Counted from the stretch's first letter, positions 25,548-34,627 are shown. The stretch: 64,000 nt of DNA from Polynucleobacter sp. AP-Elch-400A-B2 (GCF_018688355.1 NZ_CP061317.1:1806091-1870090), one strand, 5' to 3'. The notes: a model not told the origin generated them from the sequence alone. Program-made: numbers and translations.

Positions 25548-26984
25548 TTACTTCACCTGAATAATCTTGAGTGAATTCGTGCCACCTGGCTCGCCCATAG
25601 GCTCACCGGAGGTTAGGACAACTACGTCGCCCTTCTTCACCGCGCCCATCTTTTTCAAGCAGTCTTCTACTTCCTGCAATGCGGTATCACGGTGCTTGGT
25701 GTAATCTAAACCAATGGGAAATACATTGCGGTAAGTGCTTAAGGCGCGCTGAGTAGCGATCTTAGAAGTCAAGGCAAAAATAGGTAAATGAATATTATGA
25801 CGACTCATCCAAACTGCAGTAGATCCAGAGTCTGTCAAAGCAGCAATCGCATTGGCATTGAGGTGATGCGCCGTAAACAGAGCGCCCAAGGCAATCGTTT
25901 GATCAATGCGTGAGAAAGTTTGATCTAAGAAATCCGTATCCAGTTTTACACGATCTGACTTTTCGGCTTCAACACAAATCTCGGCCATTGCCTTGATAGT
26001 TTGTACCGGGTAGTTACCAGCAGCAGATTCTGCAGACAGCATCACTGCATCCGTGCCATCTAACACTGCATTAGCTACGTCACTCACCTCAGCGCGGGTA
26101 GGCACTGGAGCATTAATCATGGACTCCATCATTTGCGTAGCAGTGATCGTAAATTTATCAGCCTCAAGTGCAAGCTTGATCATGCGCTTTTGCAAAGCAG
26201 GAACGGCAGCGTTACCAACCTCAATGGCTAGATCGCCGCGTGCAACCATGATGCCGTCACTCTCCGCGATAATGCTCTTGAGAGCTTCAGTTTCAATAGC
26301 TTCAGCGCGTTCCACCTTAGCAATCGTGCGAACCTTACCAACGCCGTGCTTTGCGCTAGCGGCATCTGCCAGCTTTCGGGCATAGGTCATGTCAGCACCA
26401 TCTTTTGGAAAACTGATCGCGAGAAAATCTACGCCCATCGCAATCGCCGCATCCAAATCGGCAATATCTTTTTCTGTTAACGCTGGTGCAGTCAAACCAC
26501 CGCCAGCACGGTTAATACCTTTATTATTTGAGAGTGGGCCACCTTGCTCTACCAGGGTAAAGATTTCTCCGCCTTTGACACTCTCGACCCGAAGAACAAC
26601 CAAGCCATCATTCAATAATAGTCGATCACCCGGCCTAACATCTTGTGGCAACTCTTTGTAATCCAAGCCTACGCGCTCTTGATTACCAAGCTCACAACCT
26701 ACATCCAGAATAAATTTCGCGCCTTCTTTAAGAAGAATTTTGCTGTCGACAAATTTACCCACACGAATTTTGGGGCCCTGTAGATCGGCCATGATGCCAA
26801 CCTCTTTGCCCACTTCCGCGGAAATACTACGCACCAAATCATGACGCGCTTTGTGGTCAGCAACCGTACCATGAGAAAAGTTCATTCTCACAACATCTAC
26901 ACCAGCACGAATCATCTCGCGTAATACTTCAGGCTTTTCTGATGCAGGTCCTAATGTGGCAATGATTTTAGTTGCTCTCAACAT
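25548..26984 (-). CDS. pyk: Pyruvate kinase
   Basis: Pyruvate kinase transfers phosphate from phosphoenolpyruvate to ADP. The 478-residue product has RATKIIATLGPAS at the N-terminus, RMNFSHG, the KIRVG metal-site region, the active-site signature IAKVERAEA/IMVARGDLAIEVG, and ATQMMESMINAPVPTRAEVSD. The C-terminal allosteric domain is present (LTDSGSTAVWMSR). It starts two bases after the pgk stop codon. Confidence 0.97.
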   Translation of the reverse strand: MLRATKIIATLGPASEKPEVLREMIRAGVDVVRMNFSHGTVADHKARHDLVRSISAEVGKEVGIMADLQGPKIRVGKFVDSKILLKEGAKFILDVGCELGNQERVGLDYKELPQDVRPGDRLLLNDGLVVLRVESVKGGEIFTLVEQGGPLSNNKGINRAGGGLTAPALTEKDIADLDAAIAMGVDFLAISFPKDGADMTYARKLADAASAKHGVGKVRTIAKVERAEAIETEALKSIIAESDGIMVARGDLAIEVGNAAVPALQKRMIKLALEADKFTITATQMMESMINAPVPTRAEVSDVANAVLDGTDAVMLSAESAAGNYPVQTIKAMAEICVEAEKSDRVKLDTDFLDQTFSRIDQTIALGALFTAHHLNANAIAALTDSGSTAVWMSRHNIHLPIFALTSKIATQRALSTYRNVFPIGLDYTKHRDTALQEVEDCLKKMGAVKKGDVVVLTSGEPMGEPGGTNSLKIIQVK

Positions 26985-26986
26985 AT

Positions 26987-28198
26987 TTAATCTTTCGCTC
27001 TTTCGGCTAATACTGCAAAGGCTGGCAAGGTTTTACCTTCTAAGAATTCCAAGAAAGCGCCACCGCCAGTAGAGATGTAATCCACTTGATTTTCAATACC
27101 GTACTTCGCAATCGCCGCCAAGGTATCACCACCACCAGCAATCGAAAATGCGGGTGAGTGGGCAATCGCTGCTGCCAACATCTTAGTACCACCGCCAAAC
27201 TGATCAATCTCAAATACACCCAACGGACCATTCCATACAATCGTGCCAGCGTGCGCCAGCATGGTAGATAAACGTGCCGCAGTCTTAGGGCCGATATCCA
27301 AAATCATATCGTCATCAGCCACTTGATCAGCAGCGACACGATTTGCACGCGCTAATGGAGAAAGTTCGTTTGCAACAACGACATCTTCAGGTATCGGGAC
27401 GTGCGCACCGCGCTTTTCCATAATCTCCATGATTTCTCGAGCTTCATTAACCAAATCTGGCTCTGCTAATGACTTACCAATAGGTAAACCTTTAGCCAGC
27501 ATAAAAGTATTGGCAATGCCACCACCAACAATCAACTCATCCACTTTGTCAGCTAAGGCTTTGAGAATAGTGAGCTTTGAGGACACTTTTGAACCCGCCA
27601 CAATTGCGATTAGGGGGCGCTTAGGACTTGCCAGCGCACGACTCAAGGCATCTAACTCCGCTGCCATCAAGGGGCCCGCGCAGGCAATCGGCGCATATTT
27701 GGCTACACCATTCGTGGTTGCTTCAGCTCGGTGAGCGGTACCAAAAGCATCGTTGACATACACATCACACAAAGCGGCAATCTTTTTAGCCAAGTCATCA
27801 TTATTCTTTTTCTCACCCACATTCAGGCGGCAGTTTTCCAGCAGCACTAACTCGCCTGGATTGACTTCAAAATTACCTTCAACCCAATTACTGATCAAAG
27901 GAACTTTGCGATTCAAGAGTGTGGCAATTCGATCGGCGACTGGAGCCAAACTATCTTCGGGTTTGAATTCGCCTTCAGTGGGACGTCCCAAGTGGGAGGT
28001 CACCATCACAGCTGCGCCGGCATCTAAACACATTTGTACTGCTGGCATGGATGCTTTAATCCGAGTGTCTTCCGTAATATTACCCACATCATCCTGAGGA
28101 ACATTGAGGTCGGCACGAATTAAAACCCGTCTCCCCTTGAGAAGACCTGCTGCAGCTAGTTCACTAAGGCGCTTTACTTTAAAGAGGGTTTCCGGCAT
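26987..28198 (-). CDS. pgk: Phosphoglycerate kinase
   Basis: Pgk interconverts 1,3-bisphosphoglycerate and 3-phosphoglycerate. The ~403-residue protein has the RVLIRADLNVPQDD signature, TSHLGRPTEGE, the KVSSKLTIL hinge region, WNGPLGVFE and the C-terminal GGGDTLAAI and STGGGAFLEFLEG nucleotide-binding loops. I use the ATG at 28198 (MPETLFKVKR); the frame can be extended to a TTG at 28210 without gain. It is the first gene of a minus-strand operon running through pyk, fba, purC, purE, purK and tsaC. Confidence 0.96.
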   Translation of the reverse strand: MPETLFKVKRLSELAAAGLLKGRRVLIRADLNVPQDDVGNITEDTRIKASMPAVQMCLDAGAAVMVTSHLGRPTEGEFKPEDSLAPVADRIATLLNRKVPLISNWVEGNFEVNPGELVLLENCRLNVGEKKNNDDLAKKIAALCDVYVNDAFGTAHRAEATTNGVAKYAPIACAGPLMAAELDALSRALASPKRPLIAIVAGSKVSSKLTILKALADKVDELIVGGGIANTFMLAKGLPIGKSLAEPDLVNEAREIMEIMEKRGAHVPIPEDVVVANELSPLARANRVAADQVADDDMILDIGPKTAARLSTMLAHAGTIVWNGPLGVFEIDQFGGGTKMLAAAIAHSPAFSIAGGGDTLAAIAKYGIENQVDYISTGGGAFLEFLEGKTLPAFAVLAERAKD

Positions 28199-28409
28199 GA
28201 GAATGGGCAAATGGAGTGGTTTACGGGGAATACTCCATTCTAAATCGTCTGGGCTTTAAACCCCAAAGGAATTGGACTACCCCGCCCCGCTCCCTGCTCT
28301 ACAATAAAGCCTAAGAAGTATTCCAGGCCTTGGGGCTCCCTAGTGGCTTGGCACCCTGTTTTACCGAATTGAATCACCCAAATTATTAAATATCTAAAAG
28401 GTAGAGAAA

Positions 28410-29333
28410 ATGTCGATGTCCGACCGCGATGGCTTTATTTGGTCCGATGGGAAGCTAGTTCCCTGGCGTGAGGCCAATGTTCATGTACTAACCCACAGTC
28501 TTCACTACGGAATGGGCGTATTTGAGGGTATTCGTGCCTACAAAACTCCCCAAGGTACCGCCATTTTCCGCCTCCCAGAGCACGTTAAGCGTCTATTCAA
28601 TGGAACTAAGATTTTCCAGATGAATATGCCCTGGACCCCTGAACAAATCAGTAAGGGCATTATTGAGGTCGTCAATAGCAATAAGCTAGAAGCTTGCTAT
28701 ATCCGACCAATTATCTTTATCGGCTCCCAAAAACTCGGTATCTCTCCCAAGGGCAATAGCATCCACACCGCGATCGCTGCCTGGGAATGGGGTGCTTATT
28801 TGGGTGAAGACGGTCTCAATAAGGGTATCCGCGTTAAAACCTCCTCATTTACCCGCCATTTTGTGAACTCCTCACTAGTTCGCGCTAAGGCTTCTGGTTA
28901 CTACATCAACTCCATTTTGGCCAACCAAGAAGTAACAGCTAATGGCTACGATGAAGCCCTCCTACTTGATACAGAGGGTTATGTATCCGAAGGTTCTGGC
29001 GAGAATATCTTTATTGTGAATAACGGCATTATTTACACCCCAGATCTAGCTTCTTGTTTAGACGGCATTACTCGTAACTCCATCATCCAAATCGCCAAAG
29101 ATCTTGGCTACGAATTGCGTGAGAAGCGGATTACTCGTGATGAGGTGTACTCAGCAGATGAGGCTTTCTTCACTGGTACTGCTGCTGAAGTAACGCCTAT
29201 TCGTGAACTAGACGACCGCACTATTGGCGACGGTAAGCGTGGTCCGATTACCGAGCAAATACAGAAGACTTACTTTGATGCGGTTTATGGCAGAGGCGAT
29301 AAATATCAGTCTTGGCTAACTTACGTTAAGTAA
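28410..29333 (+). CDS. ilvE: Branched-chain amino acid aminotransferase
   Basis: IlvE is a PLP enzyme of fold type IV that makes Leu, Ile and Val from their 2-oxo acids. The 307-residue protein has HVLTHSLHYGMGVFEGIRAY, the PLP-lysine in SSLVRAKASGYYINS (about residue 159), and the class IV signature starting EALLLDTEGYVSEGSGENIF. It has an AAAGGTAGAG-type Shine-Dalgarno. It is followed 14 bases later by a small zinc-finger gene and then waaF, in the same direction. Confidence 0.96.
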   Translation: MSMSDRDGFIWSDGKLVPWREANVHVLTHSLHYGMGVFEGIRAYKTPQGTAIFRLPEHVKRLFNGTKIFQMNMPWTPEQISKGIIEVVNSNKLEACYIRPIIFIGSQKLGISPKGNSIHTAIAAWEWGAYLGEDGLNKGIRVKTSSFTRHFVNSSLVRAKASGYYINSILANQEVTANGYDEALLLDTEGYVSEGSGENIFIVNNGIIYTPDLASCLDGITRNSIIQIAKDLGYELREKRITRDEVYSADEAFFTGTAAEVTPIRELDDRTIGDGKRGPITEQIQKTYFDAVYGRGDKYQSWLTYVK

Positions 29334-29347
29334 TTGGAAATCAAAGA

Positions 29348-29539
29348 ATGAGTGAAGCTCAAGTTGTAATGGTTGATGGCAATAAAGATTTGCCTTTACA
29401 TTGCCCAACCAATAAAACCCCTAGCTGGAATTCACATCCACGTGTATTTCTCGATGTAGCTAAAACGGGTGACGCTAAGTGTCCTTACTGTGGCACTGAG
29501 TACAAACTCATTCCTGGTACCGAGCCCCACGGGCACTGA
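29348..29539 (+). CDS. Small zinc-finger (CHCC-type) protein
   Basis: The 63-residue protein has the zf-CHCC pattern also seen in mitochondrial complex I subunit NDUFS6: one Cys in LHCPTN, a His in NSHPRVFLDV, and the pair CPYC in DAKCPYCGTEYKL. The protein ends with a His-rich tail (PHGH). Such proteins sit beside ilvE in many betaproteobacteria. The cellular role is unknown; it presumably binds one zinc ion. The ilvE gap is 14 bases, so it is co-transcribed. Confidence 0.88.
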   Translation: MSEAQVVMVDGNKDLPLHCPTNKTPSWNSHPRVFLDVAKTGDAKCPYCGTEYKLIPGTEPHGH

Positions 29540-29545
29540 GCCTAA

Positions 29546-29568
29546 CAGCGCCCCAGAGCGGGGTGCTG
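29546..29568 (+). terminator. GC-rich hairpin between the zinc-finger gene and waaF
   Basis: CAGCGCCCC and GGGGTGCTG pair over 9 bp (one G-T) around a 5-base loop. No T-tract follows, and waaF starts 17 bases downstream, so it may only attenuate transcription or stabilise the upstream RNA. Confidence 0.45.
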
Positions 29569-29584
29569 TGTCGGGATACCTCAT

Positions 29585-30622
29585 ATGAATCGTATTCTGA
29601 TCATCGCACCCAACTGGATTGGTGATGCTGTTATGTCCCAGCCACTGCTGGCCAATCTCAAAGCAATTTACCCGCAGTCACAGATTGATGTTTTAGCAAG
29701 CCCTTGGGTTGCACCTATTTATCGTGTCTGCTCAGAAGTTCATCAAGTCATTGAAGCGCGACTAGAACATAAACAGTTGCAATGGGGCTTACGTAAGCAA
29801 CTGGCAAAGCAACTTGAATTAAATCAATACACCACCTGCTTTGTTCTGCCCAATAGCCTGAAATCTGCCCTCATTCCTTGGCTTGCTAATATTCCTTTAC
29901 GCATTGGCTATCGCGGAGAGATGCGCTTTGGACTGATTAATCTTGCTCTAGATAATCCGAGTAAAGTCAATCGCCCACCGATGGCAAATCACTACCTTGC
30001 ACTTGCTAATGTGCTGGAGCACTCGCAAGAGATTGATATCAACAAGCCTGTAGACCCTAAGCTCAATATTTCACCTGCAGCCAAAGAATCAATCGGCGCC
30101 AAGTTACAAGCAGCATCGATCAAGGAAAAATCAATCTACGTACTTTGCCCAGGCGCTGAGTACGGCGTAACAAAACGCTGGCCCGCCAATCACTTCGCTA
30201 CTCTCGCACAGCAATTAATCACTAGCGAGCCAGATGCACATGTGATTCTTCTTGGCGGTAAAGGCGATCAGGCTTTGGGTGAGAGCATTAGGACTCAGAC
30301 AAAGAATGACTCACAAATACATAACTGGTGTGGCAAGACTTCGCTGGACGAAGCGATTGCACTCATCGGAATGAGTAAGTCATTGGTCAGCAATGACTCG
30401 GGCTTAATGCATATTGGTGCCGCATTAAAAGTTCCGCAGGTCGCCATTTTTGGCTCAAGTGATCCACATCACACTCCACCACTGTCCGATAAAGCAAAAG
30501 TACTTTGGCTTAATCTAGCTTGCAGCCCATGCCATAAAAGAGAGTGCCCACTAGGTCACCTCAAATGCTTAAAAGATATTTTGCCCGCCACCGTATTAGA
30601 TGTCATTCAGATGCACCATTAA
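29585..30622 (+). CDS. waaF: ADP-heptose:LPS heptosyltransferase II
   Basis: WaaF adds the second heptose to the inner LPS core in the cytoplasm. The 345-residue GT9 protein has the N-terminal ILIIAPNWIGDAVMSQPLL motif, the central CPGAEYGVTKRWPANHFATL (nucleotide-sugar domain), SNDSGLMHIGAALKVPQVAIFG and the family Cys-rich end ACSPCHKRECPLGHLKCL. Length fits WaaF. The Kdo transferase waaA of the same pathway is at 4128-5483. Confidence 0.94.
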   Translation: MNRILIIAPNWIGDAVMSQPLLANLKAIYPQSQIDVLASPWVAPIYRVCSEVHQVIEARLEHKQLQWGLRKQLAKQLELNQYTTCFVLPNSLKSALIPWLANIPLRIGYRGEMRFGLINLALDNPSKVNRPPMANHYLALANVLEHSQEIDINKPVDPKLNISPAAKESIGAKLQAASIKEKSIYVLCPGAEYGVTKRWPANHFATLAQQLITSEPDAHVILLGGKGDQALGESIRTQTKNDSQIHNWCGKTSLDEAIALIGMSKSLVSNDSGLMHIGAALKVPQVAIFGSSDPHHTPPLSDKAKVLWLNLACSPCHKRECPLGHLKCLKDILPATVLDVIQMHH

Positions 30623-30656
30623 TTTTGTAGCGCTACACATCACCAGAAAGTAAGCC

Positions 30657-31091
30657 ATGTCAAAACTAGCCAGACTTTTTCATAACGCCGATGAAGTGGT
30701 GGATGCTTGGCGTGATGCCTTAAAAAATCGCGATGTCAAAGGGGCTTTGGCAATCTGGCTAGACGATGACTCGATTACTTGCGTCCTTCCAGAAGGCCAA
30801 CGCCTTAGTGGCCATGCAGAAATTCGAGATGGTCTAGAACGCCTCTTGGCCAAGCAAGCTCTTTTTTTAGAGCCGATTGCCTGCATTAGTCACTCTGTTT
30901 TAGGGGCTGCGGTCTACGACACCACTGAGGCTGTCCACATCCGACCCGATCAAATTGAAGCGGCATTCTTTCTTAATATCACCTTGGTTCTTCTACAAGA
31001 TAGTCAAGGCTGGCGGATTGCACATCTTCATGCCAGCCACTCCACCGAGGATACGTTTGATGCACCCTCAACTCCACATGGATTGCATTAA
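30657..31091 (+). CDS. SnoaL/NTF2-like (DUF4440-type) protein
   Basis: The 144-residue protein has the pattern of the NTF2/SnoaL cone fold: an N-terminal helix ending VVDAWRDALKNRDVKGALAI, WLDDDSITCVLPEGQRLSGH, and the closing strands FFLNITLVLLQDSQGWRIAH with LHASHS. No signal peptide is visible. Members of this family are either small-molecule binding proteins or enzymes with varied roles, and nothing here names a substrate. It follows waaF by 34 bases in the same direction and precedes an uncharacterised gene by 28 bases. Confidence 0.75.
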   Translation: MSKLARLFHNADEVVDAWRDALKNRDVKGALAIWLDDDSITCVLPEGQRLSGHAEIRDGLERLLAKQALFLEPIACISHSVLGAAVYDTTEAVHIRPDQIEAAFFLNITLVLLQDSQGWRIAHLHASHSTEDTFDAPSTPHGLH

Positions 31092-31119
31092 CTAGCAATG
31101 CCATATTGATTGCCGTCTC

Positions 31120-31734
31120 ATGGATGAGCAAGTTCTTCGCTCGTTAATCAAGTGGCCAAATGTCCCGCACTGCTTTGGCTGGCTAGCGCTTGATCGCCGC
31201 GGTCAATGGCGCATGTGTGATGAATTTGCCCAAGCCAATGATCTAGCTGGAAGTGTGATTCAGCATGCAGCCCTCAATGAATTTATCTCAAGAAATTATG
31301 CGCACGACTCTTTGGGTAGATATTTTTTCCAAAATGGTCCTCAAAGAGTTTTCATCACACTAGATGCCACGCCATACATTGCCAGAATCATTCCAAGTGA
31401 AAGCGGCCTTCAACTACAGACCCAGTGCGGCACAGAGATAAAACCGCAGGGCGCTCTAAGTGATGAAAAAGGCAATATCTATATCACGGGATTATTTCAA
31501 CAATCACTCTCTGATCAAATCGATGGAGCAGCATTTTCTAAAACAGAATCGCTATCCGTTGCGCTATTACACGACCATGATTTAGATCTATTCTCAGATC
31601 AGTCGAAAGTGATGGAGGATGCCTGTAGCTTCAGGGGCTCTTGGCAATGGCAAGGCAATCAACTACCCATTGAACCTATTCATTCTACTGAATTAGCTAA
31701 TCGCTTTAATTTCGTCAAATTACCAAGCAATTAA
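31120..31734 (+). CDS. Conserved protein of unknown function
   Basis: I do not recognise a characterised family with certainty. The 204-residue product is soluble, with no signal peptide or membrane segment. It has a Trp/Arg-rich opening (IKWPNVPHCFGWLALDRRGQ followed by WRM), a central QNGPQRVFITLDATPYIARI segment and a C-terminal SWQWQGNQLPIEPI. The style suggests a conserved betaproteobacterial domain of unknown function. Coding is supported by full-length in-frame reading between waaF-linked genes and a tail-to-tail junction with the M48 protease gene. The two stop codons abut with no spacer. Confidence 0.7.
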   Translation: MDEQVLRSLIKWPNVPHCFGWLALDRRGQWRMCDEFAQANDLAGSVIQHAALNEFISRNYAHDSLGRYFFQNGPQRVFITLDATPYIARIIPSESGLQLQTQCGTEIKPQGALSDEKGNIYITGLFQQSLSDQIDGAAFSKTESLSVALLHDHDLDLFSDQSKVMEDACSFRGSWQWQGNQLPIEPIHSTELANRFNFVKLPSN

Positions 31735-33453
31735 TTAGCTGGGCATATTTTTGCCCTGCTCCTTCAACTCCTCTTGATACTGTTTTTGCATTTCACGAAG
31801 ACGCGCATCTATGCTAGAAGCCTGATAGAAATCTGCGCCACCAGAAGATCTCGCAATCTTGAGTTGCTCGATCGCTGATGGCCATGCACCCTCAAGCGCA
31901 TACTTTTCTCCAAGAGCGTAATGGCGCAGCGGCACATTTTTAGCCTGATCATAAGCATTCGAAAGCATGCTCCACCAAACTACTTCATTGGGCTGTAATC
32001 TCGTGCGCGCCTTTAACCAAGTAATAGCGTCATTCGTACGGCCTAGTTTCAGATACGCATTCATCATTGCCGCACCGGCAGCATAGGATTGTGGGAAGGC
32101 CTTTAAAGTGACTTGAGCAATTTGCAAAGCCTCATCACCTTTACCTCTAGCTAATGCCAACTCGGAAGCTGTAATGTCTAAGGAGAGGCTTTGGCACAGA
32201 ATGGGTGATCCTGGCGCGCTAACGCTATTCGCTAAGTTGCGTGCTTGTTGCAAATAGCTTGAGGCTTGATCGAACTTACCCTGCTTTAGCGCAACCAGTG
32301 CAAGCCCATAAAGACCTTCCATTTGTTTGCCAGGGGTTGCCTGTTTACTCAAACCTTCAAAGGTATTTTTTAAGTCATACATCTGGCTAGAACTTGCAGA
32401 TTGCTCCATACGCGCACGCGCTTTGATGAAATAAAATTCCACTGCTGTAGGTACATTTCTATTGGCGATATTACGAGCACGATCTTGCATATCCGCAATA
32501 CGATCCGTTGTTAATGGATGGGTGCGTACATAAGATGGCACCCCATTATCCATAATGCCCGTCGCCTTTTGTAGGCGCTGAAAAAAACCTGGAGCACCAT
32601 TAACGTCATAGCCACTCTCCGCCAGAATCTGAAAGCCGATACGATCAGCTTCGCGCTCAGCATCTCTTGAGTAAGAGAGTTGGTTATTGATGGCTACTGC
32701 TTGACCACCTTGCATGAGCCCAGAAGCAGCGCCCGGATTGCGTGATGCAGCTAAGGCACCTAACAATATGCCAGCAAGGGCAATCATCGTATTGGTAGTC
32801 TGCCTACCCATCTGGCGAGCCAAATGACGTTGCAAAACGTGACCGGTCTCATGACCCATAACAGAAGCTACTTCTGAATCTGTTTCAGCACTAACCAGCA
32901 ATCCTGTATGAAAACCAATAAATCCCCCAGGCAATGCAAATGCATTAATACTGCTGTCTTTAACAGCGAATACCTCAAAGCTATAGGCACCACTACCCTG
33001 CTCATTAGCACCGCCCAATTGCAGACGTTTTGCTGCCTGCAATAAGCGTCGCTCCATTTGATTTAAATAATCATAAATCGGCAAATCATTTGAATAATCC
33101 GCATCCGGACGAATCTGGCGCATGATCATTTCGCCATACTTTTTCTCATCCATGCGACTCAAGCTATCGCCACCAGGATCCCCCATATCGGGGAGTACAA
33201 AACTGGGTTGGCTTAGAGGTGCATTGCGTAATGGCAGGTTTGCGGAGCGGGCATCAGGCGACTGGACCGCTCTACCCAAGTTTTGTAAGGCGGCTGACTC
33301 TCCTTGCACCGATACATCCCCCGTGATAGAGGAAGGTACAGGTCCAGCCGCATAGACGAAACCAGCACTTGGCCAAGCAGAGCTCAGAATGAGATGAGCA
33401 GCCAAAATTCGCTTAAAAAACGATATACCCCTTGGTGTCTTTATGACTTGCAT
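31735..33453 (-). CDS. BepA/YfgC-like M48 metalloprotease with TPR repeats
   Basis: This looks like a periplasmic zinc protease of outer-membrane protein quality control. From the Met at 33453 it has ~572 residues: an N-terminal signal (ISFFKRILAAHLILSSAW), the catalytic HEXXH in VMGHETGHVLQRH, the third-ligand region SYSRDAEREADRIGF, and a C-terminal half of TPR-like helices (for example GLALVALKQGKFDQASSYL). An upstream in-frame ATG at 33504 would overlap moaC and put 17 polar residues before the signal, so I prefer 33453. Substrate specificity is inferred from E. coli BepA. Confidence 0.88.
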   Translation of the reverse strand: MQVIKTPRGISFFKRILAAHLILSSAWPSAGFVYAAGPVPSSITGDVSVQGESAALQNLGRAVQSPDARSANLPLRNAPLSQPSFVLPDMGDPGGDSLSRMDEKKYGEMIMRQIRPDADYSNDLPIYDYLNQMERRLLQAAKRLQLGGANEQGSGAYSFEVFAVKDSSINAFALPGGFIGFHTGLLVSAETDSEVASVMGHETGHVLQRHLARQMGRQTTNTMIALAGILLGALAASRNPGAASGLMQGGQAVAINNQLSYSRDAEREADRIGFQILAESGYDVNGAPGFFQRLQKATGIMDNGVPSYVRTHPLTTDRIADMQDRARNIANRNVPTAVEFYFIKARARMEQSASSSQMYDLKNTFEGLSKQATPGKQMEGLYGLALVALKQGKFDQASSYLQQARNLANSVSAPGSPILCQSLSLDITASELALARGKGDEALQIAQVTLKAFPQSYAAGAAMMNAYLKLGRTNDAITWLKARTRLQPNEVVWWSMLSNAYDQAKNVPLRHYALGEKYALEGAWPSAIEQLKIARSSGGADFYQASSIDARLREMQKQYQEELKEQGKNMPS

Positions 33454-33476
33454 CCCTCTATGGTAAAACTTATCCC

Positions 33477-33953
33477 ATGAACAAACTAACTCATTTTGAT
33501 GCAAGCGGCCAAGCCCATATGGTCAACGTTGGTGATAAGCCCAATACCCACCGAATTGCCCTTGCTACAGGCAAAATTACTATGCTCCCAGAGACCTTTG
33601 GAATGATCGAGGCTGGTACCCATAAAAAAGGGGATGTTCTAGGTATCGCGCGCATTGCCGGCATTCAGGCATCTAAAAAGACTTCTGACTTGATCCCTCT
33701 TTGTCACCCCCTGGCACTAACGCACGTGAGCCTAGAATTTTCCCTAAATAAAGATACCAGCAGCATTACCTGCCAAGTGAGAGCCGAGACAACTGGTCCT
33801 ACTGGCGTAGAAATGGAAGCCCTCACTGCAGTCCAAGTCGCCCTCCTCACAATCTACGATATGGCAAAAGCTGTTGATAGAGGCATGGTGATGGGTGATG
33901 TCCACCTGCTAGAGAAGAGTGGCGGTAAGTCTGGGGAGTGGAAGGCTTCATAG
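33477..33953 (+). CDS. moaC: Cyclic pyranopterin monophosphate synthase
   Basis: MoaC converts the MoaA product to cyclic pyranopterin monophosphate in molybdenum cofactor synthesis. The 158-residue protein contains the active-site segments LIPLCHPLALTHVSLEF and TGVEMEALTAVQVALLTIYD, then KAVDRGMVMGDVHLLEKSGG, all diagnostic. It is divergent from the M48 gene with only ~23 bases between start codons. No other mo- genes are in the window. Confidence 0.96.
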   Translation: MNKLTHFDASGQAHMVNVGDKPNTHRIALATGKITMLPETFGMIEAGTHKKGDVLGIARIAGIQASKKTSDLIPLCHPLALTHVSLEFSLNKDTSSITCQVRAETTGPTGVEMEALTAVQVALLTIYDMAKAVDRGMVMGDVHLLEKSGGKSGEWKAS

Positions 33954-33977
33954 AAAAGCTTCACCATACAAATATTT

Positions 33978-33997
33978 AAGCCACCCTAGGGTGGCTT
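33978..33997. terminator. Bidirectional terminator between moaC and pilA
   Basis: AAGCCACCCTAGGGTGGCTT is a perfect 20-base palindrome, followed by AATTTCTT on the plus strand and preceded by AT-rich DNA. It sits between the 3' ends of the convergent moaC and pilin genes. Confidence 0.8.
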
Positions 33998-34025
33998 AAT
34001 TTCTTATGAAGTACTGATCATTGCC

Positions 34026-34523
34026 TTACTTTGTGATGCGGCACTCTGAAGGCAATAGTTGAGGCAGCAGATTCGTTTCAGAAGAGCGGCAAGACCATCC
34101 ACCAGCCCAAGTCGATCCTTCTGGCTTAGATAAATCGATTGCCTTTGGAATATTGGCATCTGGATTATTTGTTGGAATAAGATGTAATGTGTTTTTATTA
34201 TCTGCAGCAACATTGTTTTGAAAGTCGATGGCAATAGCACCAGATGGTGTGATTTCAATCAACTTCACGCTACGCGTTGGTACAAAGGTAAATGAACCGC
34301 TAGTTGCCTCATCCATCTGCACCGTACCTCTACTGGCAAAAGCCTCTGTCACAGCAAGCTTGGCGCTAGAAGAAAGATTCATCCCCTCTACGATGCGACT
34401 ACGGGCAATGTAATCTTGGTACTGAGGAACTGCAACGGCAACCAAAATACCAATGATGGCTACGACAACCATCACCTCAATTAAAGTAAAACCTGATTCT
34501 TGTTGTTGATCTTGCATAGGCAT
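34026..34523 (-). CDS. pilA: Type IV pilin (PilA-like major or minor pilin)
   Basis: The 165-residue prepilin has a short leader (MPMQDQQQESG), a peptidase cleavage site before FTLIEVMVVVAIIGILVAVA with the conserved Glu at +5, and the hydrophobic N-terminal helix. PQYQDYIARSR and a variable globular domain follow. Two Cys near the C-terminus (WSCRSSETN and PSECRITK) form the usual D-loop disulfide. An AGGAG lies 9 bases before the ATG. No pilus assembly genes are adjacent. The C-terminal D-loop suits a major pilin, but a minor pilin cannot be excluded. Confidence 0.88.
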   Translation of the reverse strand: MPMQDQQQESGFTLIEVMVVVAIIGILVAVAVPQYQDYIARSRIVEGMNLSSSAKLAVTEAFASRGTVQMDEATSGSFTFVPTRSVKLIEITPSGAIAIDFQNNVAADNKNTLHLIPTNNPDANIPKAIDLSKPEGSTWAGGWSCRSSETNLLPQLLPSECRITK

Positions 34524-34596
34524 GGTGATTAGCTCCTGAGGGTTTAATCCCCCATCATCCAGTCTATACCCATCATACTCAAGATGTCCAAATGTA

Positions 34597-34627
34597 AGAA
34601 AAGCCGGCTTTGCAGGCCGGCTTTTCT
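34597..34627 (-). terminator. Terminator downstream of the TerC-family gene
   Basis: AGAAAAGCCGGC and GCCGGCTTTTCT pair over 12 bp around a 7-base loop, 20 bases after the terC-like stop codon. On the minus strand the stem ends in TTTTCT. It separates the TerC-like gene from pilA. Confidence 0.85.

Noticed and set aside
28369..28396. TTGAAT-N16-TATCTA as an ilvE promoter
   Set aside because: The predicted start would fall within the ribosome binding site, only a few bases before the ATG.
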